The notes: a model not told the origin generated them from the sequence alone. Positions 44,853 through 54,017 are shown, counted from the first letter of the stretch. The stretch: DNA of 64,000 nt from Actinokineospora auranticolor (GCF_002934265.1 NZ_PTIX01000029.1:1-64000), one strand, 5' to 3'. Numbers and translations: made by a program.

Positions 44853-45095
44853 TGGCTCTGACCTGCGGGGTGGGCTGCTGGGGAGACCCTGGTGTGATCG
44901 GAAGGGGTAGTGAATGGGCGTCGGTGGTTTCTGCGGCTGGTGGAGGGACACCGCTGGGTCGTCGAACGCACCCTGGCCTGGCTCACCAACGGCTACCGCC
45001 GACTCACCACCCGCCGGGAACGCCACGCCCGCAACTACCTCGCCTTCACCACCCTCGCCGCCGCACTCACCTGCTTCAAGAAACTCCCCACATGA
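44853..45095 (+). pseudogene. IS5-family transposase C-terminal remnant
   Basis: The fragment encodes RRWFLRLVEGHRWVVERTLA and LAWLTNGYRRLTTRRERHAR, then AFTTLAAALTCFKKL and TGA. This is the last catalytic Glu region and tail of IS5-type transposases. The rest is missing. GACACACTCTC after the stop may be the element end. Confidence 0.7.
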
Positions 45096-45108
45096 GACAC
45101 ACTCTCAG

Positions 45109-45205
45109 GCAGGTCAACGCGTGTGCATTTGGAAATGCTCGGTGCAGTTCGGGGCAGTTCAATGAGCATTTGCTCCCGCTTGCTTCCCGTTTGCTCTCCG
45201 TCGCA
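45109..45205. repeat. Diverged repeat R3
   Basis: Starting at CAGGTCAAC it follows R1 and R2 base by base with many changes and ends with the same run of GCTCCC-like words (TTTGCTCCCGCTTGCTTCCCG). The 22-bp core is not present. It marks an older boundary between module 2 and the helicase region. Confidence 0.5.
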
Positions 45206-45384
45206 GGCGGTGGTGCGCTTGTCGGCGTGTGCCTTGGGGGCGAACTCGTCAGAGATTGGCCGAGCAGGTAGCGTCGGAGAGTTGGCGAGCGAGGTGTGCG
45301 CAGCTTCCGGTCGGCTCGCGGTGGTCGGTAGTGGGTGAGGGGATGGTGTACTTGCCCGGGACAGACGCGGATCGATTGATGTTG

Positions 45385-48300
45385 TCAGGTGTTGCAGAGT
45401 ACTTCGAAGTCGCCGCCGGTTGCGGTGCGGACGTAGACGTCTGTGCCTGCGAGCAGCATGAGTTGGTCGTCGCTGGCTGCTGCGGCTTGTAGTCCGGGTT
45501 GGGCGATGATGGTGCGAAACTGGACGCGTAGTTGCGGTGCGATGGTCATAATGTTGAACAGAGCGTTTATGTCTCCAACGAGATAGGGAGACACCTGGGT
45601 CCGAGCGTGGTAGCGCTGTGCTCGTTTGTCGAGGTGCCGAAGCAGGGGGTATGCGCCGTTGCGGCTCCACTTGGCACCGCGGACTGCCTGACCGCACACC
45701 TCGTAGAGGTCCTCAACCCGTACTCCCGGCTTTGCTTGGGTGAACTTGCAGTGGACCAGGGTGATGTGGAGCGTGGAGTCGATGACCTTGAGACCGACGA
45801 GGTCGGCTGCCTCGTAGGAGCCGTCGTCGTCGAGGAGGACGTCGTAGTCCGCTGTGTCCATGAGGTGTGCCGCTACGTGGGCCTGGATGGAGTCTGGTCG
45901 TCGCTCGGGTCCTTGGGATTCCGCTCGGAGGTCAATGCCGGTCCAGTCGAGTGGTGTCAGCTTCTCGATAGGGAATGGCGGGTCGTTGCGGGGTTTGAGG
46001 AGGCGGTCCTGTGGGGTGATCATGCGGTTGCCCTCGAGGAAGAGGGTGAGCTTGTGCTCGGGATTGTTGACCCACTGCTGCAGAGTCAGGGTCGAGCGGG
46101 TCGTGCTCGCGGTCGCATCGCGGCCAAGGGGGGTGTACCGCAGTCCGGTGTCGGTGAAGTCCGCGCGGTAGGGCACGCGCCATGACCCGGTGACGAAGGA
46201 GATCATGAACGGCCCTGTGGGCGAGTAGTCGTCAACCTCGATTCCGACCTCGGTGAGCGCGAACGACTTGCCGTCAACCTCCAAGTGCACCCCAGTGCCG
46301 GTGCCCGCGTAGTACTCCCACGGCCACTCCGCGCCGATAAGGACGAACTCGGGGCGGGCGGTCAGGTCTTCCGGGATGATGAAGCCTGCGAAGATCCCTT
46401 CGAGATCGATGGTGCCGTCCAGCAACCTCGTTCCTTGCCGGTCGCACCAGTCTCGCCAGGTGCGCAAGTCCGGGGCTGTGGACATCGACCAGAAGCGTCC
46501 GGAGAGGGCTGCGCTGATGGTGATGTGTTGGCCCGCGTCGAAGCCGGAGGTCGCGATGTGCGTCTGGCTTTGCCCTTCCGTCTCTGCGGTGGTGAGCGCT
46601 TTGAGGACGTCGCTGCCGACGTGCATGGAGAAGCGGTTGAAGTGGTTGCGGGAGTCGAGGAGGCCCACGTTGGTGGGGATGAGCCGGTCCACTCGGCCGA
46701 GTACCCGGAAGGTCGCCGCTCCCTTGATGCCGCGTGTTCCAGGTCCGAGTACGGCGTTGGCCAGGTCGGCGTAGTCGCCGCCGTTGGCGGAGCCGTGGAT
46801 GAAGAGGAGCTGCTGGCCCTTGTCGAAGTACATGACGATCAGCTCGTAGTCGACGACCTGCAGCGCTCGCTGGTCGACCCACTTGAGGTGACGGTGGTGT
46901 TCGATCACGAACCAAGCGACCTGCCCATCGTGTCCAACGGCCACCACGTCGTCGAGGATCCGGGCGCCGTAGACACCGCGGGCACGTTCCGGTTCCCACG
47001 CGGGAACGACGGAGCGGTAGGCGACGGCGCTCATCGTGGGCCGTAGGGATGCCGTCGAGACCTCGTCCGGTCCGTCGGAGAAGGAGGCGTCGAACGCCTT
47101 GGTGTCCTCCGTGGCTTGGGCGACACGCTCGGTGATGTCGTGCAACAGCAAGTTCCAGTCCGCGTCTTCGCGGAGCAAGTCGCGCAAGGGAGATAGCGCC
47201 GCCGCAGGGTCTCTGGCCACGAACGCGCTCGCTGTTCCGATGGTCGACGTCTCCGAGCGTGAACGGGTGAACCGCCCGATGAGCTGGATCATCGGCCCCA
47301 AGCTCTTCCTCACATCGTGCAGAGCGGCGACCTTCAAGGCGGGAAGATCGAATCCCTCGCCCAGCATGTCGACGCACACGATGATGCGGCAGCTGCGGTC
47401 GTCGAGTCCCTTGAAGACCGCCTTGCGCGCCGGTGTCGACAGCTTGTCGTAAAGGACTGCCGGACCCAGGTCCGGCGCCTCCTGCTCGTAGAGGGCCAGC
47501 AGCTCCTTGGCGCGTTTGATCGACTCTCCTCTGGCCATCAAGATGTGGTCGAATCCCGCCGCCAGGTCGGACCGCAGCCGCGCCACGGCCTGTTGGGCGA
47601 TCGCCAGGTCCGTCCCCTCCATACCGAACACAGCCTTATAGTCGATCGAGGTGAAGTAGTTCTCCTTCTGCGCCTCTCGCAGCGGAAACCGAAAGATCAA
47701 ACGACCCGGAAGAGGCTTCCCGTCCTCCCGGAACGGCGTCGCCGTGAACAGCAAGACCTTACGGTCGGCGAACGCGTCGATGACGCTGATCCACTTCGAC
47801 GCGGGCGCGTGGTGCGCCTCGTCCACCATCAAGTGCGAGAAGGCGCCGAGGAGGTCAGCCCGAGCCTCCTCGCCGCAGGCAGCCACGGCGTAAGGAGTCG
47901 CGACCACAACGTTGCACGCCTCGGCGAAGCGGCGGACCTCCGCCGGGTCGGAGATGCCGTGCTCGAGCCTACCTACCACAGGGCGCTGGGCTCCGGGAGC
48001 AACGATCTGGTACCTATGCAAAACGCCGAGGCTCTCGAACTTGCCTGCGATCTGATCCCGCAACGCTATGGTCGGAACCAGTACGAGGACGCGCTGAGGT
48101 CTCGCCGCCACCAGCAATGCGAGCATGGTCTCGGTCTTGCCCGTCCCGGTCGGCATGACCACGACCCCCGGATCGCCGACCCCGGACGCCCAATGCCCCA
48201 GCACCGAGTGCAACGCGCCGATCTGGGGGCGCCGGAGGCTGTTCTCCTCGGTGTGATCCCGAAAGCCGAGAGCCCCCGCGTACGACTTCGTGACCTCGTC

Positions 48301-48561
48301 GGGTTCCCATCGACGTTTGCTGCCAGACCACTGAACCCTGGATCCGCTCGGCGAGACCAGCGGCACGACGGCAGTCAAGGGAGCCGAGAGGTCGGATTGC
48401 GCAGTCCGGTGCGCTGGCCATCGCCCAGACGAGTTGGCGACCCACAACTCCTCCTCATCCTTGCTTACCTCGAGCGTCCCAGCGGGTACGAGAAGCTGCC
48501 GGACATCGTTCCCCACGACCCGCTCGACATCCGCCCATACGTGGGACGTCTTCACCTTCAC
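45385..48561 (-). CDS. SF2 (DEAH) helicase fused to a C-terminal nuclease-like domain
   Basis: This 1058-residue protein has an N-terminal region of ~100 residues, then an SF2 helicase: VVVMPTGTGKTETML (Walker A, ~133-147), LMVDEAHHAPA (DEAH, 247-250), LLFTATPF (motif III), VDMLGEGFDLP (motif V) and QLIGRFTRSR (motif VI). A long middle is unassigned. Near residues 925-960, DSTLHITLVHCKFTQAKPG followed by VRVEDLYEVCGQA shows a beta strand with Cys-x-Lys resembling PD-(D/E)xK cores with an altered Glu. The GTG at 48561 has GGGAGG six bases upstream. Helicase-nuclease fusions of this size are frequent in antiphage systems. The RusA-like gene is divergent. Confidence 0.75.
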   Translation of the reverse strand: MKVKTSHVWADVERVVGNDVRQLLVPAGTLEVSKDEEELWVANSSGRWPAHRTAQSDLSAPLTAVVPLVSPSGSRVQWSGSKRRWEPDEVTKSYAGALGFRDHTEENSLRRPQIGALHSVLGHWASGVGDPGVVVMPTGTGKTETMLALLVAARPQRVLVLVPTIALRDQIAGKFESLGVLHRYQIVAPGAQRPVVGRLEHGISDPAEVRRFAEACNVVVATPYAVAACGEEARADLLGAFSHLMVDEAHHAPASKWISVIDAFADRKVLLFTATPFREDGKPLPGRLIFRFPLREAQKENYFTSIDYKAVFGMEGTDLAIAQQAVARLRSDLAAGFDHILMARGESIKRAKELLALYEQEAPDLGPAVLYDKLSTPARKAVFKGLDDRSCRIIVCVDMLGEGFDLPALKVAALHDVRKSLGPMIQLIGRFTRSRSETSTIGTASAFVARDPAAALSPLRDLLREDADWNLLLHDITERVAQATEDTKAFDASFSDGPDEVSTASLRPTMSAVAYRSVVPAWEPERARGVYGARILDDVVAVGHDGQVAWFVIEHHRHLKWVDQRALQVVDYELIVMYFDKGQQLLFIHGSANGGDYADLANAVLGPGTRGIKGAATFRVLGRVDRLIPTNVGLLDSRNHFNRFSMHVGSDVLKALTTAETEGQSQTHIATSGFDAGQHITISAALSGRFWSMSTAPDLRTWRDWCDRQGTRLLDGTIDLEGIFAGFIIPEDLTARPEFVLIGAEWPWEYYAGTGTGVHLEVDGKSFALTEVGIEVDDYSPTGPFMISFVTGSWRVPYRADFTDTGLRYTPLGRDATASTTRSTLTLQQWVNNPEHKLTLFLEGNRMITPQDRLLKPRNDPPFPIEKLTPLDWTGIDLRAESQGPERRPDSIQAHVAAHLMDTADYDVLLDDDGSYEAADLVGLKVIDSTLHITLVHCKFTQAKPGVRVEDLYEVCGQAVRGAKWSRNGAYPLLRHLDKRAQRYHARTQVSPYLVGDINALFNIMTIAPQLRVQFRTIIAQPGLQAAAASDDQLMLLAGTDVYVRTATGGDFEVLCNT

Positions 48562-48825
48562 GCGACCTCCCGTCCGGCCCACGGTCGACTTGCTGTCCTG
48601 CAGTGCGCATCAGAATGACACCTGACCAGCCAGAACAAGGCTATGTGTCACGCGCACTCCGGCGTGTCGCAAAGCGAGCCAGCCTCACGATCGCGTTCGT
48701 CGGTCGCAGATCCACCGTGAACTCGGTGACCTGAAGTCAGTCTTCAACTGGTCATGGGCGCATGTCACGGTGACCCGGCGTCGGCGGAGACACTGTCGGA
48801 GTGACGGCTGAGGAATCGAGGCTCG

Positions 48826-50049
48826 GTGAGTGATGACTTCTGGAGCGAGCCAGAGGGCGTGCGGATCCAATGGCGACGGGGGTGGCTGCGCGCACGTCGA
48901 CTTCGAATCGATGGAGAACCTGAGCAGAAGGGACGTCGAGGCGCAACTCATCGAATCACACGCGCCCAGATCGCGCTGCTGGACCAGATGACCACATTCC
49001 GACAGTTCCCGTTGACCGGTCCCGTCGCACTCGATGTGTGCTTCGTTTCCGGCAGGTCCCAGCCACCGGGGGTGCACCGGCTTGCCAAGCACCTTCTCGA
49101 CGTGCTCGGCGCGTTGCGGACCCGCGGCCACACATGTGGCCGCCACCACGCCCTCTACCGCGACGACCGCCAAGTGAAACTACTGCACGTTCATCTCTCA
49201 TCGCGCCATCCAGCCGCTGACGCCTCGGCCTCGCCATGCACGCACGTCACGGCGCGGCCCCTGCGTGATGTGGTGGACGATCTCAGGCGGTTCTCCTCCG
49301 TCCACGACGACGCACGCTGCGATGACGACTCCCCTGACTGTCCGGTCCACAGCCCGCCGATTCCTGAGCCCGAGACCCACCCTGCCTTCGACCCATGCCA
49401 CGCCGAGTCGCCTGAGCAAGCCGAACGCCGGCGCGAACTCAACGACTGGCTCGCGAGCTACAACCGCGGCTGCCTGCAACAGGCTCTGCTGGCCCGGTCC
49501 GATGCGCGGCTCACCCTCATGTTCACCCAGTGGCCTCACTGGATCTCCGGCGCGCGTCCACCAGGCCGCCCGCTCGCCGACGATCCGCGCCTGCTTGCGA
49601 TCCACGAGCAGCTTGACCGCAGCCGCGAACGCAGTCGAATGATGCTGCTGTCCGAACCGTTCACCTTCACGCTGCCTGTGCTGCCCCAGACCCGTGGTGA
49701 CGGCGTGAACTTCGGAAGGGCAATCGGTCAGGCCGTCGATGAACTGACAGCCAGGTATCCCATCCTGACCTCCATGCAAACACCCGTGAAGGTCATCCTC
49801 CTCGTCGTCCCGCCATCCCAGGGCAAGGACCTCGACAACGTCGCGCTCGCTGTCATGCCCGCAGTGCGCCAGGCCGTGGCCCCTGGGGAGATCTCCTCGT
49901 ACGAGGTCATCGAACTCGCCAGAACTCCTGGCGATCCACCGGAAGGACTGCTACGTCTCGCCTTCGGCGACGGGCTCAATCCACAAAGCACCTGGGAACG
50001 CGCGACCGATTACATCGAGGAGCACATGGATAGCGACGACCACTGGTAG
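48826..50049 (+). CDS. RusA-like protein with two resolvase-type halves
   Basis: This 407-residue protein has two segments that each recall RusA Holliday-junction resolvases. The first is QPPGVHRLAKHLLDVLGALR followed by YRDDRQVKLLHVHL (Asp-Asp metal site). The second, near the C-terminus, is VKVILLVVPPSQGKDLDNVA followed by VMPAVRQAV (Asp-x-Asp-Asn). Standard RusA has about 120 residues, so this would be a tandem with a linker. The second half lacks an obvious Asp-Asp pair. It is divergent from the helicase gene with a 264-bp gap. Assignment is from pattern only. Confidence 0.5.
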   Translation: MSDDFWSEPEGVRIQWRRGWLRARRLRIDGEPEQKGRRGATHRITRAQIALLDQMTTFRQFPLTGPVALDVCFVSGRSQPPGVHRLAKHLLDVLGALRTRGHTCGRHHALYRDDRQVKLLHVHLSSRHPAADASASPCTHVTARPLRDVVDDLRRFSSVHDDARCDDDSPDCPVHSPPIPEPETHPAFDPCHAESPEQAERRRELNDWLASYNRGCLQQALLARSDARLTLMFTQWPHWISGARPPGRPLADDPRLLAIHEQLDRSRERSRMMLLSEPFTFTLPVLPQTRGDGVNFGRAIGQAVDELTARYPILTSMQTPVKVILLVVPPSQGKDLDNVALAVMPAVRQAVAPGEISSYEVIELARTPGDPPEGLLRLAFGDGLNPQSTWERATDYIEEHMDSDDHW

Positions 50050-50572
50050 CCGTCATTTCGACCGTATGTCAAGGTCTGGAGTGATCGGACCTCGGCAGCC
50101 ATGGGCGTTCCTCGACCGTCAAGGTCGGCACTCGGGACCTCCCGGCGGCCCCACATGCCCTCGCGCATGAGATCGGGTCGGTGGCCGAGCCTGTCAGAAC
50201 ATGTCGATTAACCGAGCAAGAAGGCCGTCGTCTGCTGAACAACATGCGTCGGGGCAAGCAGGGCGCGATCCGGGTGGGCGGACGATGATCGTTCTGGCTC
50301 CGTCGTCCGGCCGGCCGCATCTGCTGCTACGAGAGTGGATGTTGAGGCAGACGCCAGCGCCGAGGAAGTCCTGGGCTTGGACGTGGGAGAGCCGGACCTG
50401 CGCAACCGGCGCTCCATGGTGTGGCAAGGATACCCAGCTGCCACTACTTCGCGCAGCTCCTGTTCGTTGAGGCCGACCTGTGAGCTGGACGACGTTCCTG
50501 CAAGTACTGGTAGTGGCGCGGGTCAGGTTACGTCAGGTGGGGATTGTCGTATGGTTGCGGCAAGCTGTGGCG
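50050..50572. other. No confident gene (50050-50572)
   Basis: Several short frames are open, but none resembles a protein I know. The promoter of the following HNH gene should be in its right end. Confidence 0.35.
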
Positions 50573-51286
50573 GTGACTCCACCCAAGGTTCCCCCAGCTG
50601 GAGCTGGCACTCGACAGAAGATCCAGGCTGCGATCGAGGCTGCGCTATGGACGCTGAGCAACGGACGCTGCTACGAGCCTCACTGCACTGCACCTGTCGT
50701 GGTGGAAACCCGCCCCGGGGTTTATCGCAAGAACGTCCAGATCTCGCATATCTATGGTGTCAAGCCCGACGCCCCGCGTCATGTTAAAACCATGTCGCCA
50801 GAGGAACGTGACTCCTTTAAGAATCTTCTGCTGTTGTGCACACCGCATCACGCGGATGTCGATGACAAGAAGACAGGAGCTACCGACTTTCCCCCAGATT
50901 TGCTTAAAGAGTGGAAGATCAAGCGAGAGGGTGTCGCCGGGCCTCCGCTGGCTAAGCTCCGCATCGACGACGCAGAGAAGTTGCTGGATGTACTGACCCG
51001 CATGTTCTCTCCGCCTCTGGACCGCCTGGAAGCCATCACAGATCGTTTGGAGCGCACCGGCGAGGTTACCGAACGCACCGTCGACGAGCTTAGGGATGTG
51101 CTCCGTACTTTGGGTGCGAACCAGGGTGTGGATCATCAGTCGATAAGACGACTCGCGCTCGCGGCCGAGATGCTTGAACATCAAAACATAAACCGAGCGG
51201 CTACTCTACTTGCGGCCAGCGTAGAAGCGCTTCCCGGATTGATTAGTGACCTCGATAAGGCGACGAGAAGGCTGCCTGAGTATTGA
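50573..51286 (+). CDS. HNH-type nuclease with coiled C-terminus
   Basis: This 237-residue protein has an HNH-like core: SNGRCYEPHCTAPVVVETRP with a Cys-x4-Cys pair, VQISHIYGVKPDAPRH (His), FKNLLLLCTPHHADVDDKKT (Asn and His-His). The C-terminal 110 residues are helical (LLDVLTRMFSPPLDRLEAIT, TVDELRDVLRTLG) and less GC-rich. HNH domains of this type act as DNA-cutting effectors. The GTG at 50573 is chosen because the upstream part is hydrophobic noise. It is a single gene with no clear partner. Confidence 0.65.
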   Translation: MTPPKVPPAGAGTRQKIQAAIEAALWTLSNGRCYEPHCTAPVVVETRPGVYRKNVQISHIYGVKPDAPRHVKTMSPEERDSFKNLLLLCTPHHADVDDKKTGATDFPPDLLKEWKIKREGVAGPPLAKLRIDDAEKLLDVLTRMFSPPLDRLEAITDRLERTGEVTERTVDELRDVLRTLGANQGVDHQSIRRLALAAEMLEHQNINRAATLLAASVEALPGLISDLDKATRRLPEY

Positions 51287-51363
51287 CCGGTGCGGACCTC
51301 GCTCCATGCCACACCGGAGACGTCCGCACAAGCGAAGTGTTGTGAGGGGACGTGGGCGAGGCG

Positions 51364-51630
51364 ATGAAGTGTCAGATTGCAGCCCCAGCTCAGACGGAAC
51401 TGTCCTTCGTCAACGTCCCCTTCGACGCCCTGACGGTCCTCGACCAAGTCAGAAACTGCTTGATCTCCTTGGGCCCGGCGTTCGATGAGCGCAATTACGG
51501 CTGCCGTAGCTTCCGCGACTTCCTGGGGTGCCTGGCGCACCGGGTGGCCGCAGTGGGCTCCTGGGGTGGAGACGTCACGCTGGCGCTTACCGACGGCGCC
51601 CTTCCTGGTCCTGCGGACGGAGGGCGGTGA
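51364..51630 (+). CDS. LOTUS/OST-HTH-like fragment or small protein
   Basis: The 88 residues include SFVNVPFDALTVLDQVRNCL and FDERNYGCRSFRDFLGCLAH, ending VTLALTDGA. The N-Y-G-x-x-S-F-R-D-F-L pattern is that of OST-HTH (LOTUS) domains, which usually follow an NYN nuclease domain and bind RNA. No NYN domain is upstream, so this is either a stand-alone domain or the tail of a lost gene. Confidence 0.45.
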   Translation: MKCQIAAPAQTELSFVNVPFDALTVLDQVRNCLISLGPAFDERNYGCRSFRDFLGCLAHRVAAVGSWGGDVTLALTDGALPGPADGGR

Positions 51631-51913
51631 AGGGCACGAGCTGGTCCTTGAGGTGGAGTTGGTCGCGTCGGCCGTCGGCGTAGTTGATCTCGTAGTCGAC
51701 GACGCCGCACCAATTCCCGTCGGCGCTGGGGAAGCGGCCGTGCAGGCGGGCGGGGACCGCGCCGGTGAGGTCCAGGCCGGTCTCGATGACCCGGCGTGGG
51801 AGTCCGTCCGGGCGGGGGAAGAGGGTGTCGAGTCGGATCCAGGCCGGGGTGAGGACGCGGTTGTGTCCGTGTAGGGCGTCGCCGTCCCAGGAGGTGTACG
51901 GGCTGATGATCAT
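51587..51913 (-). CDS. Small hypothetical protein
   Basis: This 108-residue protein (MIISPYTSWDGDALHGHNRV, TGLDLTGAVPARLHGRFPSA, GNWCGVVDYEINYADGRRDQ) is beta-rich with no known domain. Its ATG overlaps the stop of the preceding gene (ATGA), so the two are translated together. It reads across the end of the LOTUS-like frame on the other strand by 44 bp. Confidence 0.6.
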   Translation of the reverse strand: MIISPYTSWDGDALHGHNRVLTPAWIRLDTLFPRPDGLPRRVIETGLDLTGAVPARLHGRFPSADGNWCGVVDYEINYADGRRDQLHLKDQLVPFTALRPQDQEGRRR

Positions 51914-52245
51914 GGCTCGCCCGGTTCCCGCCGCTTCGTCATCGTGGGGTGGCGGAAGGGGCTGTGGCCGTAGAACCGCTCGTCCAACTCGACGCGGTCC
52001 GGATAGGGTCGATCGCCGGTCAAGCGCCAGCCGGTGTCGCGTGCTGTTGTCGCGCAGGTCGGGCAGTCGACCCGGAGTTCGTCGCCCGCGGCGATCACGG
52101 TGGTGATGCCGGGGACGAGTGGGTGTCGTCCGCTCTTGCATCTGGTGGGAAGGATGGCGATCACCGCTCCCGTGCGGTCGATCCGGTACCGCAGCGCACC
52201 GTCCGGCGGGGGAGGCGTGGAGGGTGGCGTCATGTCCGGCAACAT
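51910..52245 (-). CDS. Small hypothetical protein with Cys pairs
   Basis: This 111-residue protein contains LPTRCKSGRHPLVPG and ELRVDCPTCATTARDTGW, a possible zinc knuckle, and ends with a basic tail (TMTKRREPGEP). The ATG at 52245 (MLPDMTPP) is used; a second ATG is four codons downstream. First gene of a two-gene unit. Function unknown. Confidence 0.55.
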   Translation of the reverse strand: MLPDMTPPSTPPPPDGALRYRIDRTGAVIAILPTRCKSGRHPLVPGITTVIAAGDELRVDCPTCATTARDTGWRLTGDRPYPDRVELDERFYGHSPFRHPTMTKRREPGEP

Positions 52246-52427
52246 ACCATCCGATCGCACATATGTTCGATGTGGACGTTGATCGATGGCCGGTCCCCCT
52301 GGCGGGGTCGCGTGGTGGCGTTGATCGAGGGGAAACCTCCGCCCAAAGCTCCGTGTCATCGCGTTAGTGATCTTGCTACACCTGTCCGTGTCCGTATGAC
52401 GACAGGCTGTCAGCGCGAAGGAAACCG

Positions 52428-53057
52428 ATGCCCCGCACCAAATCCCGCTTGCTCCTCCCTGTTCTGGCTCTCGCTGGGGTCGTGGCCTATGTCGGTCCGG
52501 CCGCGGTGATCGACACCGTGACCGGTGTCTTCGAGAGCCGGGACCCGGTGTTGATCGAGGACGAGGGCCATCAACTCCTGGTTGGTGGTGACGGGGAGAC
52601 CAAGGCTCGGCAGTGCACCGTTCTGGTGGCGTTGACCACGCGGCGGTGCGGTGACGCGAAGGTGGTGGTGATCGACGCGGCCAAGATGCCCTTCATCGCC
52701 CGCAACATCCACCTGGCCTGGGGTGAGGGGCAGCCGTCGATCCTGACCCGCAACTCCGCCAAGCAGGCCGCCAACCGGGCCGCAGCGTGCGGCAAGTTCG
52801 TGCCGAAGAACGGGGGCAGTTGCGACGAGTACAGCTTCGCGACCACGGACGAGGGCGGTTCCGGAGCGCGGACGGAGGAGGTTCCGCTGCGTGAGCAACG
52901 TTGCCAGGGTGGGGCGATCAGCGCCGGGTACGCCAAGGCCAAGGTGGGCCAGGGGGACAGTTTTCTGGTGGTGATCGCCAGCCCGGCCCAGGTTGCCACG
53001 GCCGGGTTTGCCGGGGCGGACGTTGCTGACGTGCAGGTGGAACAATGTGCGCTGTGA
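52428..53057 (+). CDS. Secreted NucA/NucB-type DNase
   Basis: This 209-residue protein has an N-terminal signal or anchor helix (LLLPVLALAGVVAYVGPAAV, residues ~8-27) and a NucA/NucB DNase domain whose signature SCDEYSFATTDEGG is clear near residue 131. NucA/NucB enzymes are exported, metal-dependent DNases. Four or more Cys residues may form disulfides (CGKFVPKNGGSC). The next gene overlaps it by 4 bp and may protect the producer, giving a toxin-immunity arrangement. Confidence 0.8.
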   Translation: MPRTKSRLLLPVLALAGVVAYVGPAAVIDTVTGVFESRDPVLIEDEGHQLLVGGDGETKARQCTVLVALTTRRCGDAKVVVIDAAKMPFIARNIHLAWGEGQPSILTRNSAKQAANRAAACGKFVPKNGGSCDEYSFATTDEGGSGARTEEVPLREQRCQGGAISAGYAKAKVGQGDSFLVVIASPAQVATAGFAGADVADVQVEQCAL

Positions 53058-53605
53058 CCCGCTACGCGTGGGCGGACACCGCCTTCGACCTGGCCTGGAC
53101 CCTGGCCGTGACCACCGGCCGGACCGAGCAGGAGGTGCTCGCCGCCTACGGCGTCCGCGACGACGCCCAGCCCACCGACCTGACCTTCGAGGCCGCGCTG
53201 GAGCAGCGCAACGAGCACTTCGACGACTACGGCCTGCTCCAGCTCACCCGCCGCGGGCAGCACCTACTGGCCATCGAGCCCAACGGCTGGGTCGGCAACG
53301 CCCCAGAGGTTGCCCGAACGTTGTCTCGCCCGAGCGGGGTATTCCTGTCGGTCTACTGGAGCGCCAACGGCGACCACCAGATCGTCCAGGCACGGGACGG
53401 GCAGCTCACCGCCCGCTTCGATCCCACCTTCATCGGCCAGCCCGCGGGCGCCAACGACATGCTCCCCGGCTGGTGCGAACCCGAGGACTTCCCCCTCGAC
53501 CACCTCAAGTCCGCCAGCCTCGCCGCCGTCGAACGCGTGACCGGGCTGGCCTTCGACGACTCGTGGCTCACCGCCCCGGTGCCCACCTACCGGCTTCCGG
53601 TCTGA
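53054..53605 (+). CDS. DUF6461-like protein, probable immunity partner
   Basis: This 183-residue acidic protein (VTRYAWADTAFDLAWTLAVT, LLQLTRRGQHLLAIEPNGWV, ARTLSRPSGVFLSVYWSANG, VERVTGLAFDDSWL) resembles the DUF6461 family common next to actinobacterial secreted toxins. The GTG at 53054 overlaps the DNase stop (GTGA); an ATG at 53045 is possible. Coupling to the DNase suggests an immunity role; no direct evidence for binding is visible. Confidence 0.6.
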   Translation: MTRYAWADTAFDLAWTLAVTTGRTEQEVLAAYGVRDDAQPTDLTFEAALEQRNEHFDDYGLLQLTRRGQHLLAIEPNGWVGNAPEVARTLSRPSGVFLSVYWSANGDHQIVQARDGQLTARFDPTFIGQPAGANDMLPGWCEPEDFPLDHLKSASLAAVERVTGLAFDDSWLTAPVPTYRLPV

Positions 53606-53958
53606 GCCAACCGCTGCAGGCCGTGCAGCACCCGTTCCAACACGCCCAGGTCATCCTGTACCCACATCGGATTGGACGGATCGCTAGAGGGTAAGGCGGT
53701 GTGCCAAGAGCGCCGAGCCGGTGGTGAGTGGAGGCCCTTTGCGCTGTCCTCGACTGCGGCGGTCGATGGGGCCAGCTCCGGCGTGACTCGCGGCAAGAGA
53801 GCAGTCGGCCAGTCCCCGCCGTGGGCTGGGTCGACCAAACCGTCGACTCCGACATCACTCTCGCGCCAGTGCAGGCGCAGCGCTCTGCCCGCAGCGGTTT
53901 CCCGCTTGACCAGCTCGGCAACCGACACCATCCTGGCTTCCAGGGTGTGCCTAGGCAT
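53587..53958 (-). CDS. Hypothetical protein
   Basis: This 123-residue frame begins MPRHTLEARMVSVAELVKRE and ends DDLGVLERVLHGLQRLAQTG, so its ends look helical and real while the middle is less convincing. It overlaps the 3' end of the previous gene by 19 bp. No domain recognised. Confidence 0.4.
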   Translation of the reverse strand: MPRHTLEARMVSVAELVKRETAAGRALRLHWRESDVGVDGLVDPAHGGDWPTALLPRVTPELAPSTAAVEDSAKGLHSPPARRSWHTALPSSDPSNPMWVQDDLGVLERVLHGLQRLAQTGSR

Positions 53959-54017
53959 AGGGCTGAACTCGTCGGTTCACAAGTCGCTCTGGGCGAGCCG
54001 CACGTCGGTGCTCGTGC

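Noticed and set aside
13972-45095. The IS5 pieces at 13972-14620 and 44853-45095 as two ends of one split element
   Set aside because: The two would be complementary parts, but their terminal sequences match only loosely and nothing else supports a 30-kb rearrangement.
45109-45697. A third copy of the 217-residue gene after R3
   Set aside because: I could not find its sequence blocks to the right of R3; only the repeat end is conserved.
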